Assembly (NCBI RefSeq): GCF_934754915.1 | Contig: NZ_CAKVKB010000003.1 | Coordinates: forward strand, 14,477 to 78,476 | Source: an uncultured Clostridium sp. | Lineage (GTDB): Bacteria; Bacillota; Clostridia; Clostridiales; Clostridiaceae | Direction of reading: 5' to 3' | DNA length: 64,000 nucleotides | Part shown: positions 9,480 through 19,311 of the stretch, piece after piece | Layout of the letters: the number at the start of each line of letters is the position of its first letter | Numbering within the stretch: position 1 is the stretch's first letter | The notes under the pieces: generated by a model | The model's database searches: none | What the model was told of the DNA's origin: nothing | What the model saw: the letters and a program-made list of their open reading frames with translations, nothing else | Made by a program: the position numbers and the translations under genes

Positions 9480-11228
9480 TTGAGTAAAATAGAAGAAAGC
9501 AATACGAATATTTCCAAAAGCAAATATTTTATGCCAATGATATTAATTATTATTTATATAGCAATAGCATTACTTATATCAGTTGTAGTTAAGTTTTCTA
9601 TGGCAACTGATGAAAACAATGCAGTAGTATCTATAACTGACAATAATGGAGACCAAGCACTTTTAAATGGAAAATATGATATGGCAATTTCAGAATATAA
9701 TTCATTACAGCAGAATGAACAATGGCCAATATGGACATTGAAAATAGGAGAAGTATATTCTATACAAGGCGATTATAAAAAGTCAAATGAATTTATTCAA
9801 AAGGCTTATGAAGCAAGAAATAAAAGTATTGATACACAAAGTGCTGGAATTGAAGGATTTGAAGAAAAAGATAAGGAACTTGCAGAAGGAATTGTTATAA
9901 ATTCTTTTATAAATGGTGAATATCAAAAAGCAAAGGAATACGGGGAATTTTTCTTGGGCTTATATCCAGATGATTCAGAATTATTAAAGGCTATGTTTGG
10001 TGTTTATATAGCAAATAATGAAAAAGATGAAGCTAAGAAAATAATAAGCAACTTTTCAGAAGCTGAGAATGATTCTTCATCTTTAATTACAGCAGCAAAA
10101 ATGAATCTGCTTTTAAAAAATTATGAAGAAGGTTTAAAGCAGATTGAAAATGCTTATAAATTGGATGAGAATAATATAATTATACTTGATACAATAGATG
10201 ATGCAGCAAAATATAATAAGGATACTATAATTAAAGAGATAAATAAATTAAAAGAAAAAGATAAAAATAACAGTGTTTATGATTTATTTTTAGCAAGAGT
10301 ATATTGCAGTGATTCTGCTTATATATCAAAAGCCGATGAAATAATGAAAAAACTTGAAGAAGATTATGCTGAAAATAATAATTATCTTTTTACAAAAGTT
10401 CAGATGAATATAAATCAAAAGGAGAACAAATCAGCAGAAAAAATATTGGATGATATAATGGACAACAACGAAGGTACATATATAGCTGAATATGCAGATT
10501 CTCTTAAATGTTACTATGAAAAAAAATATGATGATGCAATAAAAGCTGCGAAGAGATGTATATATCTCAATAAAGATTATTTAAATTCATATAGTTCATT
10601 AATACCATCAATATTATTAGGCCAAAATAAAACGTCAGAAGAAGAACCTTATTTGAGAATAGCTTTAACCAAAGAACCTTTTAACTTTGGCAACATTATA
10701 ACTATAGCAGAATATTATAAAGATGTTCTTCAGGACAGCAGCAAAGGTTTATATTATTATACACTTGCATCAAAGATAAATAATGATAATGCAGAGATAT
10801 ATTATAAGATGGGATTAATTCAATATAAAAATCAGAGAATTGATGAAGCTGTTGAATTTCTCAAAAACAGTACATCTTTAGATAAAGCTAATCCTAAATA
10901 TTTTAGAGCATTAGGAGCAGTTTATTTAGAAACTGGAAAAAGTGAAGAAGGAATAAATCAGATAAGAAAAGCTTATGACATTGATAAGGAAGATATTGCA
11001 ACTTTAAATGATGCAGCATATTATTATATTTATTCTGAGCATAATGTTACAAGAGCAATGAGTAATATTAAGGCAGCTTATGAAGGAATTGATGAAAAAA
11101 CATCTGAATCAGAAAAAGCAATAATAACTGATAACTATAACAGAATAAAAGTATTATATGATTCTTCAAAAAAGGATAATTCCTCAAACAAAAATGAGAT
11201 AGTGTCAGAAGTAAAATTAATTTATTAA
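9480..11228 (+). CDS. Membrane-anchored TPR protein
   Basis: A 582-residue protein with a short cytoplasmic N-terminus and one hydrophobic helix (residues about 17-40). Behind it is a long alpha-helical region of tetratricopeptide-like repeats, for example AEIYYKMGLIQYKNQRIDEAVEFLKNSTSLD and PKYFRALGAVYLETGKSEEGINQIRKAYDID near residues 440-510. The start is TTG, preceded by a very strong AGAGGAGGGGG site. TPR domains act as protein-binding scaffolds; the topology suggests the repeats are outside the membrane. The next genes are a transglutaminase-like membrane protein and UppP, so a cell-envelope role is plausible but only inferred. Confidence 0.75.
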   Translation: MSKIEESNTNISKSKYFMPMILIIIYIAIALLISVVVKFSMATDENNAVVSITDNNGDQALLNGKYDMAISEYNSLQQNEQWPIWTLKIGEVYSIQGDYKKSNEFIQKAYEARNKSIDTQSAGIEGFEEKDKELAEGIVINSFINGEYQKAKEYGEFFLGLYPDDSELLKAMFGVYIANNEKDEAKKIISNFSEAENDSSSLITAAKMNLLLKNYEEGLKQIENAYKLDENNIIILDTIDDAAKYNKDTIIKEINKLKEKDKNNSVYDLFLARVYCSDSAYISKADEIMKKLEEDYAENNNYLFTKVQMNINQKENKSAEKILDDIMDNNEGTYIAEYADSLKCYYEKKYDDAIKAAKRCIYLNKDYLNSYSSLIPSILLGQNKTSEEEPYLRIALTKEPFNFGNIITIAEYYKDVLQDSSKGLYYYTLASKINNDNAEIYYKMGLIQYKNQRIDEAVEFLKNSTSLDKANPKYFRALGAVYLETGKSEEGINQIRKAYDIDKEDIATLNDAAYYYIYSEHNVTRAMSNIKAAYEGIDEKTSESEKAIITDNYNRIKVLYDSSKKDNSSNKNEIVSEVKLIY

Positions 11229-11380
11229 TATTGAATTTTTATAATTAAAGTTAAATTATTAGGATTATATCAAATTAAGTTTTTTAATTAAGATATAATC
11301 CTTAAATAATTTTATGTGAATTTACTTCAAAAACTTATGTATATTGTTATTTGTACGAAAATATAATAGAGTTATTAAAG

Positions 11381-11472
11381 TATATATGTCGCAATTAACA
11401 ATAAATGCTGAAGTCTTTTAAGATTTTCTTGACTGTTATGTCGTTTTATTATTTAGAACATATATAAATTAT
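11381..11472 (+). repeat. Dispersed intergenic element, copy C
   Basis: TATATATGTCGCAATTAACA at the left, core GAAGTCTTTTAAGATTTTC, then TTATGTCGTTTTATTATTTAGAACATATATAAATT (given here in shared blocks). Its right end lies about 15 bases upstream of the ribosome binding site of the following gene. Confidence 0.75.
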
Positions 11473-11496
11473 AATATCACTTCAGAGGTGAGGAAG

Positions 11497-12630
11497 ATGA
11501 ATATATTAAAGAAAAATCGTTTAAAAATTATATGTGGCAGTGTCCTACTTGCAGGAGGACTTGTGTTAACAGCAATGAATTTATTGGTGGGAAAAGGAGT
11601 GAAAATTACAGAATGGAATAATTTTTATAATGAAAACAATATAGCATTTTTTTATGAACAGATTCCTAATGAAAAGCTTGCCACATTAGACTCTTCGTAT
11701 AAAATAAGTGAACAGGCTAGTGAATGCAAAACTGATTATGACAAAGTTATGAAGGCAGTAGAAATTGTAAATAAAATTTTAAAAACTGATGATGTTGAAA
11801 GTACAAATCTTAATGATGGGTATGATATATTATCTAGAAAAACTCAATCTAATAGATCGTCAATTAAGGATATGGCAGTTGTTACAAGAGACTTCATAAA
11901 TATTCTTGGAATTAAAAACAGAATTGGTGTATTTAGAAAAGGAAATTCTAAATATCATTCAGATGTTGAATATTATGTTATTGAATATTGGAGTTCTGAA
12001 GACAATAAATGGGTAATGATAGATGTAAGTGATGGTGGACATTTTGAAGATGATAATACTAAATTATCTGCAGTTGAAGTTATAAATAGTGATGTGAAGA
12101 AAATATCTTATTTAGGAGAGACATCTCAACTTGACTATAAAAATAAAATAAGCAAATATTTTGATTCATATAGTGTATCCATAGAGAATAGTTGTGAAAA
12201 GAAAAGAAGTAATTGTAATGTAACATATATAAAAAATGATACTGCAATAGAATATAAAATAAAAGACACTTTTGCAGCACCAACAGTATTTACAAAAGAA
12301 AGAAAATTATTTGAAAGAAGTCCATTTGATACCCTTGTAGGTTCAGATGAAAAAGCATATTTATTAGTATGTGGAGCTGTTTCTAATGATGATGAGAAAA
12401 AAGATGATGCAAACAATAAAAAGAAAACTAGTTCTAATGAAAATTCAATACTTGTAGCTGCATTTAAAGATGATAGTGTTCTTAAAGAATTTTATTTAAA
12501 TGTAAATGGAGAAGGGTATGAGCAAGTTCAAGAAAATAAAGAAGTAAAACTTAAGAAAGGTTCTAATGTTCTTGAATTATCTTTAGATGGAATCAATACA
12601 GTTGGCAGTGTGACAATTGAAAAGCAATAG
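11497..12630 (+). CDS. Membrane-anchored transglutaminase-like protein, possibly non-catalytic
   Basis: About 377 residues: one N-terminal transmembrane helix (residues about 10-30) followed by an extracytoplasmic region. Residues about 130-190 resemble the transglutaminase/protease core (DFINILGIKNRIGVF, a histidine in KYHSDVEYYV, an aspartate in KWVMIDVSD). The cysteine expected in front of the first helix is not present in SSIKDMAVV. It may therefore be a binding rather than catalytic version. The ATG at 11497 is preferred over the GTG at 11488 because GAGGTGAGG overlaps the GTG. The domain assignment is an inference from pattern; a hypothetical protein is the safe alternative. Confidence 0.6.
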   Translation: MNILKKNRLKIICGSVLLAGGLVLTAMNLLVGKGVKITEWNNFYNENNIAFFYEQIPNEKLATLDSSYKISEQASECKTDYDKVMKAVEIVNKILKTDDVESTNLNDGYDILSRKTQSNRSSIKDMAVVTRDFINILGIKNRIGVFRKGNSKYHSDVEYYVIEYWSSEDNKWVMIDVSDGGHFEDDNTKLSAVEVINSDVKKISYLGETSQLDYKNKISKYFDSYSVSIENSCEKKRSNCNVTYIKNDTAIEYKIKDTFAAPTVFTKERKLFERSPFDTLVGSDEKAYLLVCGAVSNDDEKKDDANNKKKTSSNENSILVAAFKDDSVLKEFYLNVNGEGYEQVQENKEVKLKKGSNVLELSLDGINTVGSVTIEKQ

Positions 12631-12721
12631 TTATATTTATTACAAAAATTTAATTATATTTACAAGAAATAAATATATTATTATAATTAAACAGAAGGAA
12701 AAAGAAAGTGAGTGATAAAGT

Positions 12722-13582
12722 GTGGCAATAGACTTTTTGTTTATATTTAAGGCTATAGTAATAGCTGTTATAGAAGGATTGACGGAATTTATACCAGTAT
12801 CATCTACTGGACATATGATAATTGCTTCTAGCATTATAGGATTTAATGATCCAAAAGAATTTGTTGATATGTTTGAAGTTGTTATTCAGCTTGGAGCAAT
12901 ATTAGCAGTTGTAGTATTATATTGGAAAAAAATTAAAGATAGTGTTATAGAATTTTTTGCTTATATATTCTCAAAAGGCAAAAAAGGAAAGACAGGTTTT
13001 GATTTTGGAATAAATGTAATAATGGGAAGCATACCTATGCTTATATTTGGACTTCTATTTTACAGTAAAATAAAAAGTCTATTTAATGTAAAGGCAGTAG
13101 CCATAGGGCTTATAGTTGGAGGATGTTTATTAATAGTAATAGAAAATAAGTTCAGAAGAAAGAAAAATGCTATAAAAAACATTGATAACATAACTCCAAT
13201 GCAGGCTTTAAAAGTAGGTGTATTTCAGATATTGGCTTCATGGCCTGGAATGTCAAGAAGTGCATCAACAATTATGGGGGGATGGGTTGCAGGATTATCT
13301 ACTCCGATTGCAGCAGAATTTTCATTTTTTCTTGCAATACCAGCAATGATTGGATCAAGCGGGCTTGATCTTCTGAAATTTGATTATTCTCAGATGACAT
13401 TAACACTATGGGTTACGTTAGTAATTGGATTTATTGTTGCATTTGTTGTTTCTATAGTTGTTATGGAAAAATTTGTGGCATACTTAAAAAAGAGACCTAT
13501 GCGAGTATTTGCAGTGTATAGAGTAGGAGTCGGAATAATATTTGTAATATTAATGTTGTTAGGCATGGATTTATCAGCATAA
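12722..13582 (+). CDS. uppP: Undecaprenyl-diphosphatase UppP/BacA
   Basis: A 286-residue integral membrane phosphatase that recycles undecaprenyl pyrophosphate to the monophosphate carrier used for peptidoglycan and polysaccharide synthesis. The two family motifs are intact: EGLTEFIPVSSTGHMI near residues 17-32 and PGMSRSASTIMGGWVAGLS near residue 175. It has about eight hydrophobic segments. The start is GTG with a weak GTGAGTGA-type site. It confers bacitracin resistance in many bacteria when overexpressed. The downstream gap holds a long inverted repeat. Confidence 0.95.
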   Translation: MAIDFLFIFKAIVIAVIEGLTEFIPVSSTGHMIIASSIIGFNDPKEFVDMFEVVIQLGAILAVVVLYWKKIKDSVIEFFAYIFSKGKKGKTGFDFGINVIMGSIPMLIFGLLFYSKIKSLFNVKAVAIGLIVGGCLLIVIENKFRRKKNAIKNIDNITPMQALKVGVFQILASWPGMSRSASTIMGGWVAGLSTPIAAEFSFFLAIPAMIGSSGLDLLKFDYSQMTLTLWVTLVIGFIVAFVVSIVVMEKFVAYLKKRPMRVFAVYRVGVGIIFVILMLLGMDLSA

Positions 13583-13609
13583 AATATACATTACAGTGGT
13601 TTTTATATT

Positions 13610-13666
13610 TATATATGGAAAATTTAAAAGGATGTTTGTTATATCTTTTTAAATTTTCCATATATA
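13610..13666. terminator. Long perfect inverted repeat after uppP, probable terminator
   Basis: A 20-bp perfect inverted repeat (left arm 13610-13629, right arm 13647-13666) with a 17-base loop. No T-run follows it outside the stem, so it could also be a cruciform or a processing site. Confidence 0.6.
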
Positions 13667-14234
13667 ATATAAATGCTGCTGTATTTTTATTTACGAATAT
13701 GTTGCTATAAATATAAAAATCTATATGTATTCTGAAAATGAAATTAATTAATAATAATATTATTAAATATGGATATTTCATAATTATAAATCCATATAGT
13801 TAAAATCAACATATAATATACATGTTTATATTTGACATAATGTATATTTATTATTTTTGAGAATTATACTAATATGAAAAATCCTCAGATAATAAAATTA
13901 CATAATAGTTAACGAAATCTTGAAAAGATTCCATCATTCATTATCAATTCTCCATTGTTAATTGTAATATGTATATATATAAAAAGTCTTAATATAATTA
14001 TTAAGAAGATTAAATTTAAAAATTCATATATCAAAAAATATATAATAAAGAATATATTGTCAATTTGTACTTTTCATCGATTAAAGTTTATGATATCATA
14101 AAATTAGTAGAAGTAATCGTATACTTAATATGATTTTCTATTAAAAAAATATATGGGATGTGAGAAGGTTTAAGACAAATATTCAGAAAATAATGAAAAT
14201 TTGTTGAAAAAGATTATGGTATAGGGGGATTAAG
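13667..14234. other. Long intergenic region before pfkA
   Basis: About 570 bp of AT-rich DNA with a minus-oriented copy of the dispersed element near 13880-13982. No ORF with a ribosome binding site was recognised. The pfkA promoter must lie here but no unambiguous -35/-10 pair was found. Confidence 0.6.
13880..13982 (-). repeat. Dispersed intergenic element, copy D
   Basis: Read on the minus strand: ATATTACAATTAACAATGG, AATTGATAATGAATGATG, core GAATCTTTTCAAGATTTC, GTTAACTATTATGTAATTTT. The outer right end is poorly defined. Confidence 0.75.
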
Positions 14235-15332
14235 ATGAAGAAAGAGATTAAGAAAATAGCATTATTAACAGGAGGGGGAGACTGCCCCGGTCTGAACGCA
14301 GTAATAAGAGCAGTGACAAGATCAGCAATTTTAAATTATGGTTATGAAGTTATTGGATATAAATTTGGGTATAGAGGACTTTATAACAATGATTTTATGA
14401 AACTTGATTTATCAACTGTATCAGGTCTTTTACCTAGAGGAGGAACGATTTTATATAGTTCAAATAAAGATAATCTGTTTGATTATTCAGTTATTGAAGA
14501 TGGAAAAAAGATAAAAAAAGATGTTTCGGATGTAGCAGTTGAAAATCTGAAAAAGGAAAATGTCGATGTTCTGATTGTAATAGGTGGAGATGGAACTCTT
14601 ACTTCAGCAAGAGATTTTGCAAGAAAGGGTGTTAATGTAATAGGTGTTCCTAAGACTATTGATAATGATTTGGGCTCAACAGATACAACATTTGGTTTTA
14701 ATACATCTATTGGTGTTGCAACAGAAGCTCTTGATAGACTGCATACAACAGCAGAATCACATCATAGAATAATGATACTTGAGGTAATGGGCAGAAATGC
14801 AGGCTTTATAGCATTAGAATCAGGAATAGCAGGTTCAGCCGATGTTATATTAATACCAGAAATCCCATATGATATAAATAAAATTGTTGAAAAGATTGAA
14901 GATAGAAAAAAACAAGGGAAATTATTTACTATTATAGTTGTTGCAGAAGGTGCAAAACCTAAAGATGGAGATGTTATGGTAGCTAAAATAGTTGAAGATA
15001 GCCCTGATCCAATAAGGCTTGGTGGAATTGGAAATAAACTTGCAAATGATCTTGAAAAGTTAGTAGATGGAAGAGAAGTAAGGTGTACTGTTCTTGGTCA
15101 TATTCAAAGAGGAGGCACTACATGTACATTTGATAGAATATTATCAACAAGATATGGAGTAGCAGCAGTAGAACTTATAAATCAAGGTAAGTTTGGAAGT
15201 ATGGTATGCTTAAAAGGAAATGAAATAACTTATGACAGTCTTGAAAATGTAATTGGAAATAATAAAAATGTAGATCCAGAAGGAGAATTGGTTACAGTTG
15301 CAAAGAAAATAGGAATATCATTTGCTGATTAG
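14235..15332 (+). CDS. pfkA: 6-phosphofructokinase, long (365 aa) G/K-type
   Basis: Phosphorylates fructose 6-phosphate in glycolysis. It has the nucleotide-binding GGGDCPGLN (from about residue 13), GGDGT at 117-121 and PKTIDND at 139-145 with catalytic Asp143. The residue matching E. coli Gly104 is Gly120, which favours ATP. The residue matching Gly124 is Lys140, as in PPi-dependent and group III enzymes. This combination and the 365-residue length place it in the ATP-using, group III-like branch rather than with the classic 320-residue allosteric PfkA. GGGGGATTAAG precedes the ATG. It is monocistronic. The symbol is given for the activity, not for strict orthology. Confidence 0.88.
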   Translation: MKKEIKKIALLTGGGDCPGLNAVIRAVTRSAILNYGYEVIGYKFGYRGLYNNDFMKLDLSTVSGLLPRGGTILYSSNKDNLFDYSVIEDGKKIKKDVSDVAVENLKKENVDVLIVIGGDGTLTSARDFARKGVNVIGVPKTIDNDLGSTDTTFGFNTSIGVATEALDRLHTTAESHHRIMILEVMGRNAGFIALESGIAGSADVILIPEIPYDINKIVEKIEDRKKQGKLFTIIVVAEGAKPKDGDVMVAKIVEDSPDPIRLGGIGNKLANDLEKLVDGREVRCTVLGHIQRGGTTCTFDRILSTRYGVAAVELINQGKFGSMVCLKGNEITYDSLENVIGNNKNVDPEGELVTVAKKIGISFAD

Positions 15333-15425
15333 AAGTTTTTAACGAATAAGATATATCTGTTATAATTAACATTAAGGATATAATATGCCTAGTGACATTA
15401 ATTAGTATTTTAGAAAGTGGTGGGT

Positions 15426-16205
15426 ATGATGAAAGAAATAAAGAAGTATTTAGAAACAAGAATTGGAACATATGCATTTTTCTTTGAAGATTTACAAAGT
15501 GGATTTTGTTATGGATATAATGAAAATGCTCAAATGACAAGTGCTGGATGTATGAAACTTCCTATTGCAGTTTCTGCTATTAAATATGTAGAAGATGGTA
15601 AAGGTTCATTCTTGGATAAAATAACAATTAATGAAGAGGATAAAGTATATGGAACAGGAATAATTCATGAATTTGATAATAGGGACTATACTTTTTTTGA
15701 ATTACTTGTTGCTATGCTTATTCAAAGTGACAATACAGCAGCAAATAAATTAATAGATATTGTTGGAATGGATACTATCAATGAAGATATTCAAAGTTTA
15801 GGATTAAAGAATACAAAGCTTAACAGAAAGACTTCTGATGAAAGAGCTTTGAGTAATGGTATTGAAAACATAACAAGTGCATTAGATTTATCTAAAATAT
15901 GGAAACATTTATACAATGCAGATTTTTTAAATGAGAAAAATAGCACTATGCTTATAGATATATTACAAAGACAACAGATGAAAAATAAGTTGGCATTATA
16001 TATTCCAGATGATTTAAAATATGAAATTTCAAGTAAGACAGGAGATAAGAGTGGTGTAGAAAATGATACAGCGCTTTTACACTTACAAAAAGGAGCATTT
16101 ACATTTACAGTTTTATCAATGGGAATTCCAAATAGTGTTTATGGAACTGTAACATTAGCTAAATGTGGTAAAATGATGTGGGATTCAGTTATGAATAATT
16201 TTTAA
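15426..16205 (+). CDS. Class A beta-lactamase-like serine hydrolase homologue lacking the nucleophile Ser
   Basis: About 259 residues with the class A beta-lactamase/transpeptidase fold signature, but without an obvious signal peptide. SDN is intact at Ser101-Asp102-Asn103 and KTG at Lys204-Thr205-Gly206. In the S-x-x-K motif the lysine is Lys44 (CMKLPIAV), yet the position three before it is Gly41 (GGA) rather than serine; the nearest serine is Ser39. Spacing between motifs is normal, so the alignment is secure. The protein may be non-hydrolytic (binding or regulatory). ATG 15426 was chosen over GTG 15417 because the G-rich SD-like sequence overlaps the GTG. Confidence 0.75.
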   Translation: MMKEIKKYLETRIGTYAFFFEDLQSGFCYGYNENAQMTSAGCMKLPIAVSAIKYVEDGKGSFLDKITINEEDKVYGTGIIHEFDNRDYTFFELLVAMLIQSDNTAANKLIDIVGMDTINEDIQSLGLKNTKLNRKTSDERALSNGIENITSALDLSKIWKHLYNADFLNEKNSTMLIDILQRQQMKNKLALYIPDDLKYEISSKTGDKSGVENDTALLHLQKGAFTFTVLSMGIPNSVYGTVTLAKCGKMMWDSVMNNF

Positions 16206-16215
16206 TAGTTAAAAG

Positions 16216-16244
16216 AAAAGACTCCAAATTAAGGAGTCTTTTTT
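16216..16244 (+). terminator. Intrinsic terminator
   Basis: AAAAGACTCC / GGAGTCTTTT with a short loop and TTTTTT, directly after the beta-lactamase-like gene. Confidence 0.9.
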
Positions 16245-16275
16245 GGAATATTCATACTTTTTATTTAATGTAAAC

Positions 16276-16307
16276 CGTCAATTGTATATTATTAATTGAA
16301 ATATATA
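16276..16307 (-). repeat. Dispersed element fragment, copy L
   Basis: Only the left terminal part is present: on the minus strand TATATTTCAATTAATAATAT then ACAATTGACGG. The core palindrome is absent. Confidence 0.5.
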
Positions 16308-16351
16308 CTGGGTTAAAGGAATCTCTCTTTTATCAATAAACAATATTTATA

Positions 16352-16380
16352 TTGACACAATAAAAAATAAGTGTTATTCT
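16352..16380 (+). promoter_or_regulatory. Promoter of the pyrB operon
   Basis: TTGACA at 16352-16357, a 17-bp spacer, and TATTCT at 16375-16380, placed just ahead of the attenuator leader. Confidence 0.75.
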
Positions 16381-16394
16381 TACACAAAGAATAA

Positions 16395-16492
16395 CCTTTA
16401 ATTTGATTCAGAGAGATCAATAAGGAAGTTATATGACAATATTTTATGTATCAGGATTATTGTGTCTTCCTTTGATTAAGGAAGATTTTTTT
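16395..16492 (+). promoter_or_regulatory. PyrR-like transcription attenuator, pyrB leader
   Basis: Three mutually exclusive structures can be drawn. First, an anti-antiterminator stem from CCTT (16395-16398) to AAGG (16422-16425), whose loop TTCAGAGAGA resembles the PyrR-binding consensus. Second, an antiterminator pairing AAGGAAG (16422-16428) with CTTCCTT (16466-16472). Third, a terminator TCTTCCTT (16465-16472) / AAGGAAGA (16478-16485) followed by a run of T. Binding of PyrR-UMP to the first stem would free the terminator. The same architecture precedes pyrE. No pyrR gene lies in the window, so the regulator is inferred. Confidence 0.8.
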
Positions 16493-16577
16493 TATAAAAA
16501 TTATACATAAAAGTTAATGTTTATTATAATTTCCTACCTTTAAATTAACACAGAGAGGTTAAGAAGGAGTGATAAAA

Positions 16578-17504
16578 ATGACAAAAGAAATAAGACATTT
16601 AATAGAACCAATGGATTTTACAGTTGAAGAACTGAATGAGATCTTTGAACTCGCACATCAGATTATGGCAGATCCTCAGAAATTCTCACACATATGTGAT
16701 GGAAAGATATTAGGAACATTATTTTATGAACCAAGTACAAGAACAAGATTAAGTTTTGAAGCAGCAATGATGAGACTTGGAGGAAAGATATTAGGATTTT
16801 CAGAACCTAATTCAACATCTATTTCTAAAGGCGAAACACTTGCAGATACTATAAAAATAGTATCAATTTATTCAGACATTATTGCAATGAGGCATCCTAA
16901 AGAAGGTGCAGCAAAGGTTGCAAGTCTTTATGCAGGAGTTCCAATCATAAATGCAGGTGATGGAGGACATCAGCATCCAACCCAGACTCTTACTGATTTA
17001 CTCACAATAACAAGTTTAAAAAATGGATTAGATAATCATACAATAGGCATATGTGGAGATTTAAAATTTGGAAGAACAGTACACTCATTAATCAAAGCTA
17101 TGTCAAGATATTCTGGAAATAAGTTCGTGTTGATATCGCCTAAAGAACTTGCAATTCCTCAATATATAAGAGAAGAAATATTGCAAAAGAATAATATGGA
17201 ATATGTTGAAGTAGAAAAACTTGAAGATGTTATAGGTAATCTTGATATTTTATATATGACAAGAATTCAAAAAGAAAGATTCTTTAATGAGGAAGAATAT
17301 CTAAGACTTAAGGATAGTTATATATTAGACAAGGCTAAAATGGATATGGCATCAAAAGATATGATTGTAATGCATCCGCTTCCAAGAGTTAATGAAATAT
17401 CATATGAAATAGATGACGATGAAAGAGCATGTTATTTCAAGCAGGCTGAATATGGGATGTACGTAAGAATGGCTCTTATGATAAAACTTTTGGGGGTGAT
17501 GTAA
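16578..17504 (+). CDS. pyrB: Aspartate carbamoyltransferase catalytic chain
   Basis: Catalyses carbamoyl phosphate + aspartate to carbamoyl aspartate, the committed step of UMP synthesis. About 308 residues. It has the carbamoyl-phosphate loop [13 protein letters not shown] near residue 48, the [13 protein letters not shown] segment with HPTQ, and HPLPR near the C-terminus. ATG 16578 follows AAGGAG at 16563-16568; an in-frame GTG at 16569 abuts that site and is unlikely. It is first gene of the operon behind the attenuator and is followed directly by the regulatory chain, so a PyrBI holoenzyme is expected. Confidence 0.96.
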   Translation: MTKEIRHLIEPMDFTVEELNEIFELAHQIMADPQKFSHICDGKILGTLFYEPSTRTRLSFEAAMMRLGGKILGFSEPNSTSISKGETLADTIKIVSIYSDIIAMRHPKEGAAKVASLYAGVPIINAGDGGHQHPTQTLTDLLTITSLKNGLDNHTIGICGDLKFGRTVHSLIKAMSRYSGNKFVLISPKELAIPQYIREEILQKNNMEYVEVEKLEDVIGNLDILYMTRIQKERFFNEEEYLRLKDSYILDKAKMDMASKDMIVMHPLPRVNEISYEIDDDERACYFKQAEYGMYVRMALMIKLLGVM

Positions 17505-17927
17505 ATGTTGGAAATAACTAGCATTAAGAATGGAATAGTAATAGATCATATTGAAGCAGGAAAGGGCGTAAAGATATTTAATTATCTTCAGCTTGATAAA
17601 AGTGATTATAGTGTTGCTCTTATAATAAATGCAGAGAGCAAAAAACTTGGTAAAAAGGACATTTTAAAAATTGAAAATTGTGAAAAGCTTGATTATACAG
17701 TATTAGGATTGCTTTCACCAACAGTTACAATATGTGAAGTTAAAAATGAAGCTATAGTAAATAAAATAAAGCCAACACTTCCTGAAAGAGTGCAAAATAT
17801 AATAAAATGTAAGAATCCAAGCTGTATAACAAAATTTGAAGAGTATGTACCTCATTCATTCATACTTGTTGACAAAGAAAATGGACGTTATAGATGTGAG
17901 TATTGTGATACAATAACAAGACTATAA
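17505..17927 (+). CDS. pyrI: Aspartate carbamoyltransferase regulatory chain
   Basis: A 140-residue allosteric subunit that binds nucleotides and holds the catalytic trimers together. The C-terminal zinc domain is intact, with Cys102, Cys107, Cys131 and Cys134. The ATG lies immediately after the pyrB stop, with GGGGGTGATG as the ribosome binding site inside the end of pyrB, so translation is coupled. Presence of PyrI suggests an E. coli-like, allosterically regulated ATCase, unlike the Bacillus unregulated trimer. Confidence 0.95.
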   Translation: MLEITSIKNGIVIDHIEAGKGVKIFNYLQLDKSDYSVALIINAESKKLGKKDILKIENCEKLDYTVLGLLSPTVTICEVKNEAIVNKIKPTLPERVQNIIKCKNPSCITKFEEYVPHSFILVDKENGRYRCEYCDTITRL

Positions 17928-18006
17928 TTTAGATTATAGTAGTATTAAAGATGATGTTGTGAAAAGATTTATATAAATAGCAATAAGTTAATATAAGGAG
18001 GTTATT

Positions 18007-19206
18007 ATGGAATTATTGATAAAAAATGCAAGAATAATAGATGCATTTCAAGATTTCACTGGTGATGTTTACATAAAAGATGGATTAATAGATGAAATAG
18101 GGAAAAAAATTAATAAGGAAAATGTTGAAACAATAGATGCAGAAGGAAAAGTTCTTATGCCATCATTTGTTGATACTCATACTCATTTTAGAGATCCAGG
18201 ATTTACATGGAAAGAAGATATTGAAACAGGTTCAAAAGCAGCATTAAGAGGAGGATACACAGGAGTGTGTCTTATGGCAAATACAAAACCTATATGTTCA
18301 TCAAAAGAAACATTGGAGTATGTTAGAAATAAGAGTAAGGAATTAGATTTAATTGATGTACATCAATGTCTTTCAGTAACAAAGGATTTTGATGGAGTTA
18401 CACTGACTCATCTTGAAGAATTAAAAGATGATCCTGAAATAAGAGCAATTTCAGATGATGGTGTAGGAGTTGCAAATTCTAATACTATGCTTCAAGCGAT
18501 GAAGATTGCAAAGAAAAATAACTGGGTCATAATGTCTCATGCAGAGTCTCCAGAGTTTTCAAAAGTAGATATGAGGATTGCTGAAAATATGATGACTTTA
18601 AGAGACGTTGAACTTGCTAAAATTACTGGGGCAAGATTACATATGTGTCATGTAAGTACTAAAGAGTGTATAAAATATATAATAGATGGAAAAATGAGCG
18701 GAGCAAATATTACATTAGAAGTTACACCTCATCATATAGGGCTTACAAGAGATATAAATGATTATAGAGTAAATCCACCAATAAGAGAAAAGGAAGATGT
18801 AGAAGCTATAATTTCAGCAATAAAGCTTGGAATGGTTGATACAATAGGTACTGACCATGCACCGCATACAGCAGAAGAGAAGAAAAATGGTTCGCCAGGA
18901 ATGGTTGGACTTGAAACTGCATTCCCAATATGTTACACAAAACTTGTAAGGGAAAACGGAATATCAATAAACAAGTTAAGTGGACTTATGTCTTTTAATG
19001 GTGCAAAACTTTTAGGAATGAATAAAGGAAAAGTAAGTGTGGGAACTGAAGGAGATTTGGTTCTTGTTGATTTAGATAAAAAGATAAAAGTTGATAGCAA
19101 AGAATTTTTATCTAAGGGAAAAAATACCCCATTTGAAGGAATGGAGTTTTATGGAGAAATTTTAGCAACTATCAAGGGTGGAGTTATTAAATATAAGAAA
19201 AACTAA
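18007..19206 (+). CDS. pyrC: Dihydroorotase
   Basis: A 399-residue amidohydrolase-fold enzyme that cyclises carbamoyl aspartate to dihydroorotate. Metal ligands are visible: HTHFRDPG (His58, His60), MSHAE, HMCHVST and GTDHAPH (catalytic Asp). The length is slightly below the class I norm (about 425). AAGGAGG is 7 bases before the ATG. It sits 79 bp after pyrI in the same operon. Confidence 0.95.
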   Translation: MELLIKNARIIDAFQDFTGDVYIKDGLIDEIGKKINKENVETIDAEGKVLMPSFVDTHTHFRDPGFTWKEDIETGSKAALRGGYTGVCLMANTKPICSSKETLEYVRNKSKELDLIDVHQCLSVTKDFDGVTLTHLEELKDDPEIRAISDDGVGVANSNTMLQAMKIAKKNNWVIMSHAESPEFSKVDMRIAENMMTLRDVELAKITGARLHMCHVSTKECIKYIIDGKMSGANITLEVTPHHIGLTRDINDYRVNPPIREKEDVEAIISAIKLGMVDTIGTDHAPHTAEEKKNGSPGMVGLETAFPICYTKLVRENGISINKLSGLMSFNGAKLLGMNKGKVSVGTEGDLVLVDLDKKIKVDSKEFLSKGKNTPFEGMEFYGEILATIKGGVIKYKKN

Positions 19207-19311
19207 TTGTTAAAAGATCTGCAGAGATAGTGATATGATAATTTGCAGACTTTGCATTTTATGATTGATAAAATTGACATAGATTTAAAATATAACGTAA
19301 GGAGCTTTAAA

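Noticed and set aside
19243..19311. Longer pyrF start
   Set aside because: No ribosome binding site and no similarity to PyrF; AAGGAG before 19312 decides the start.
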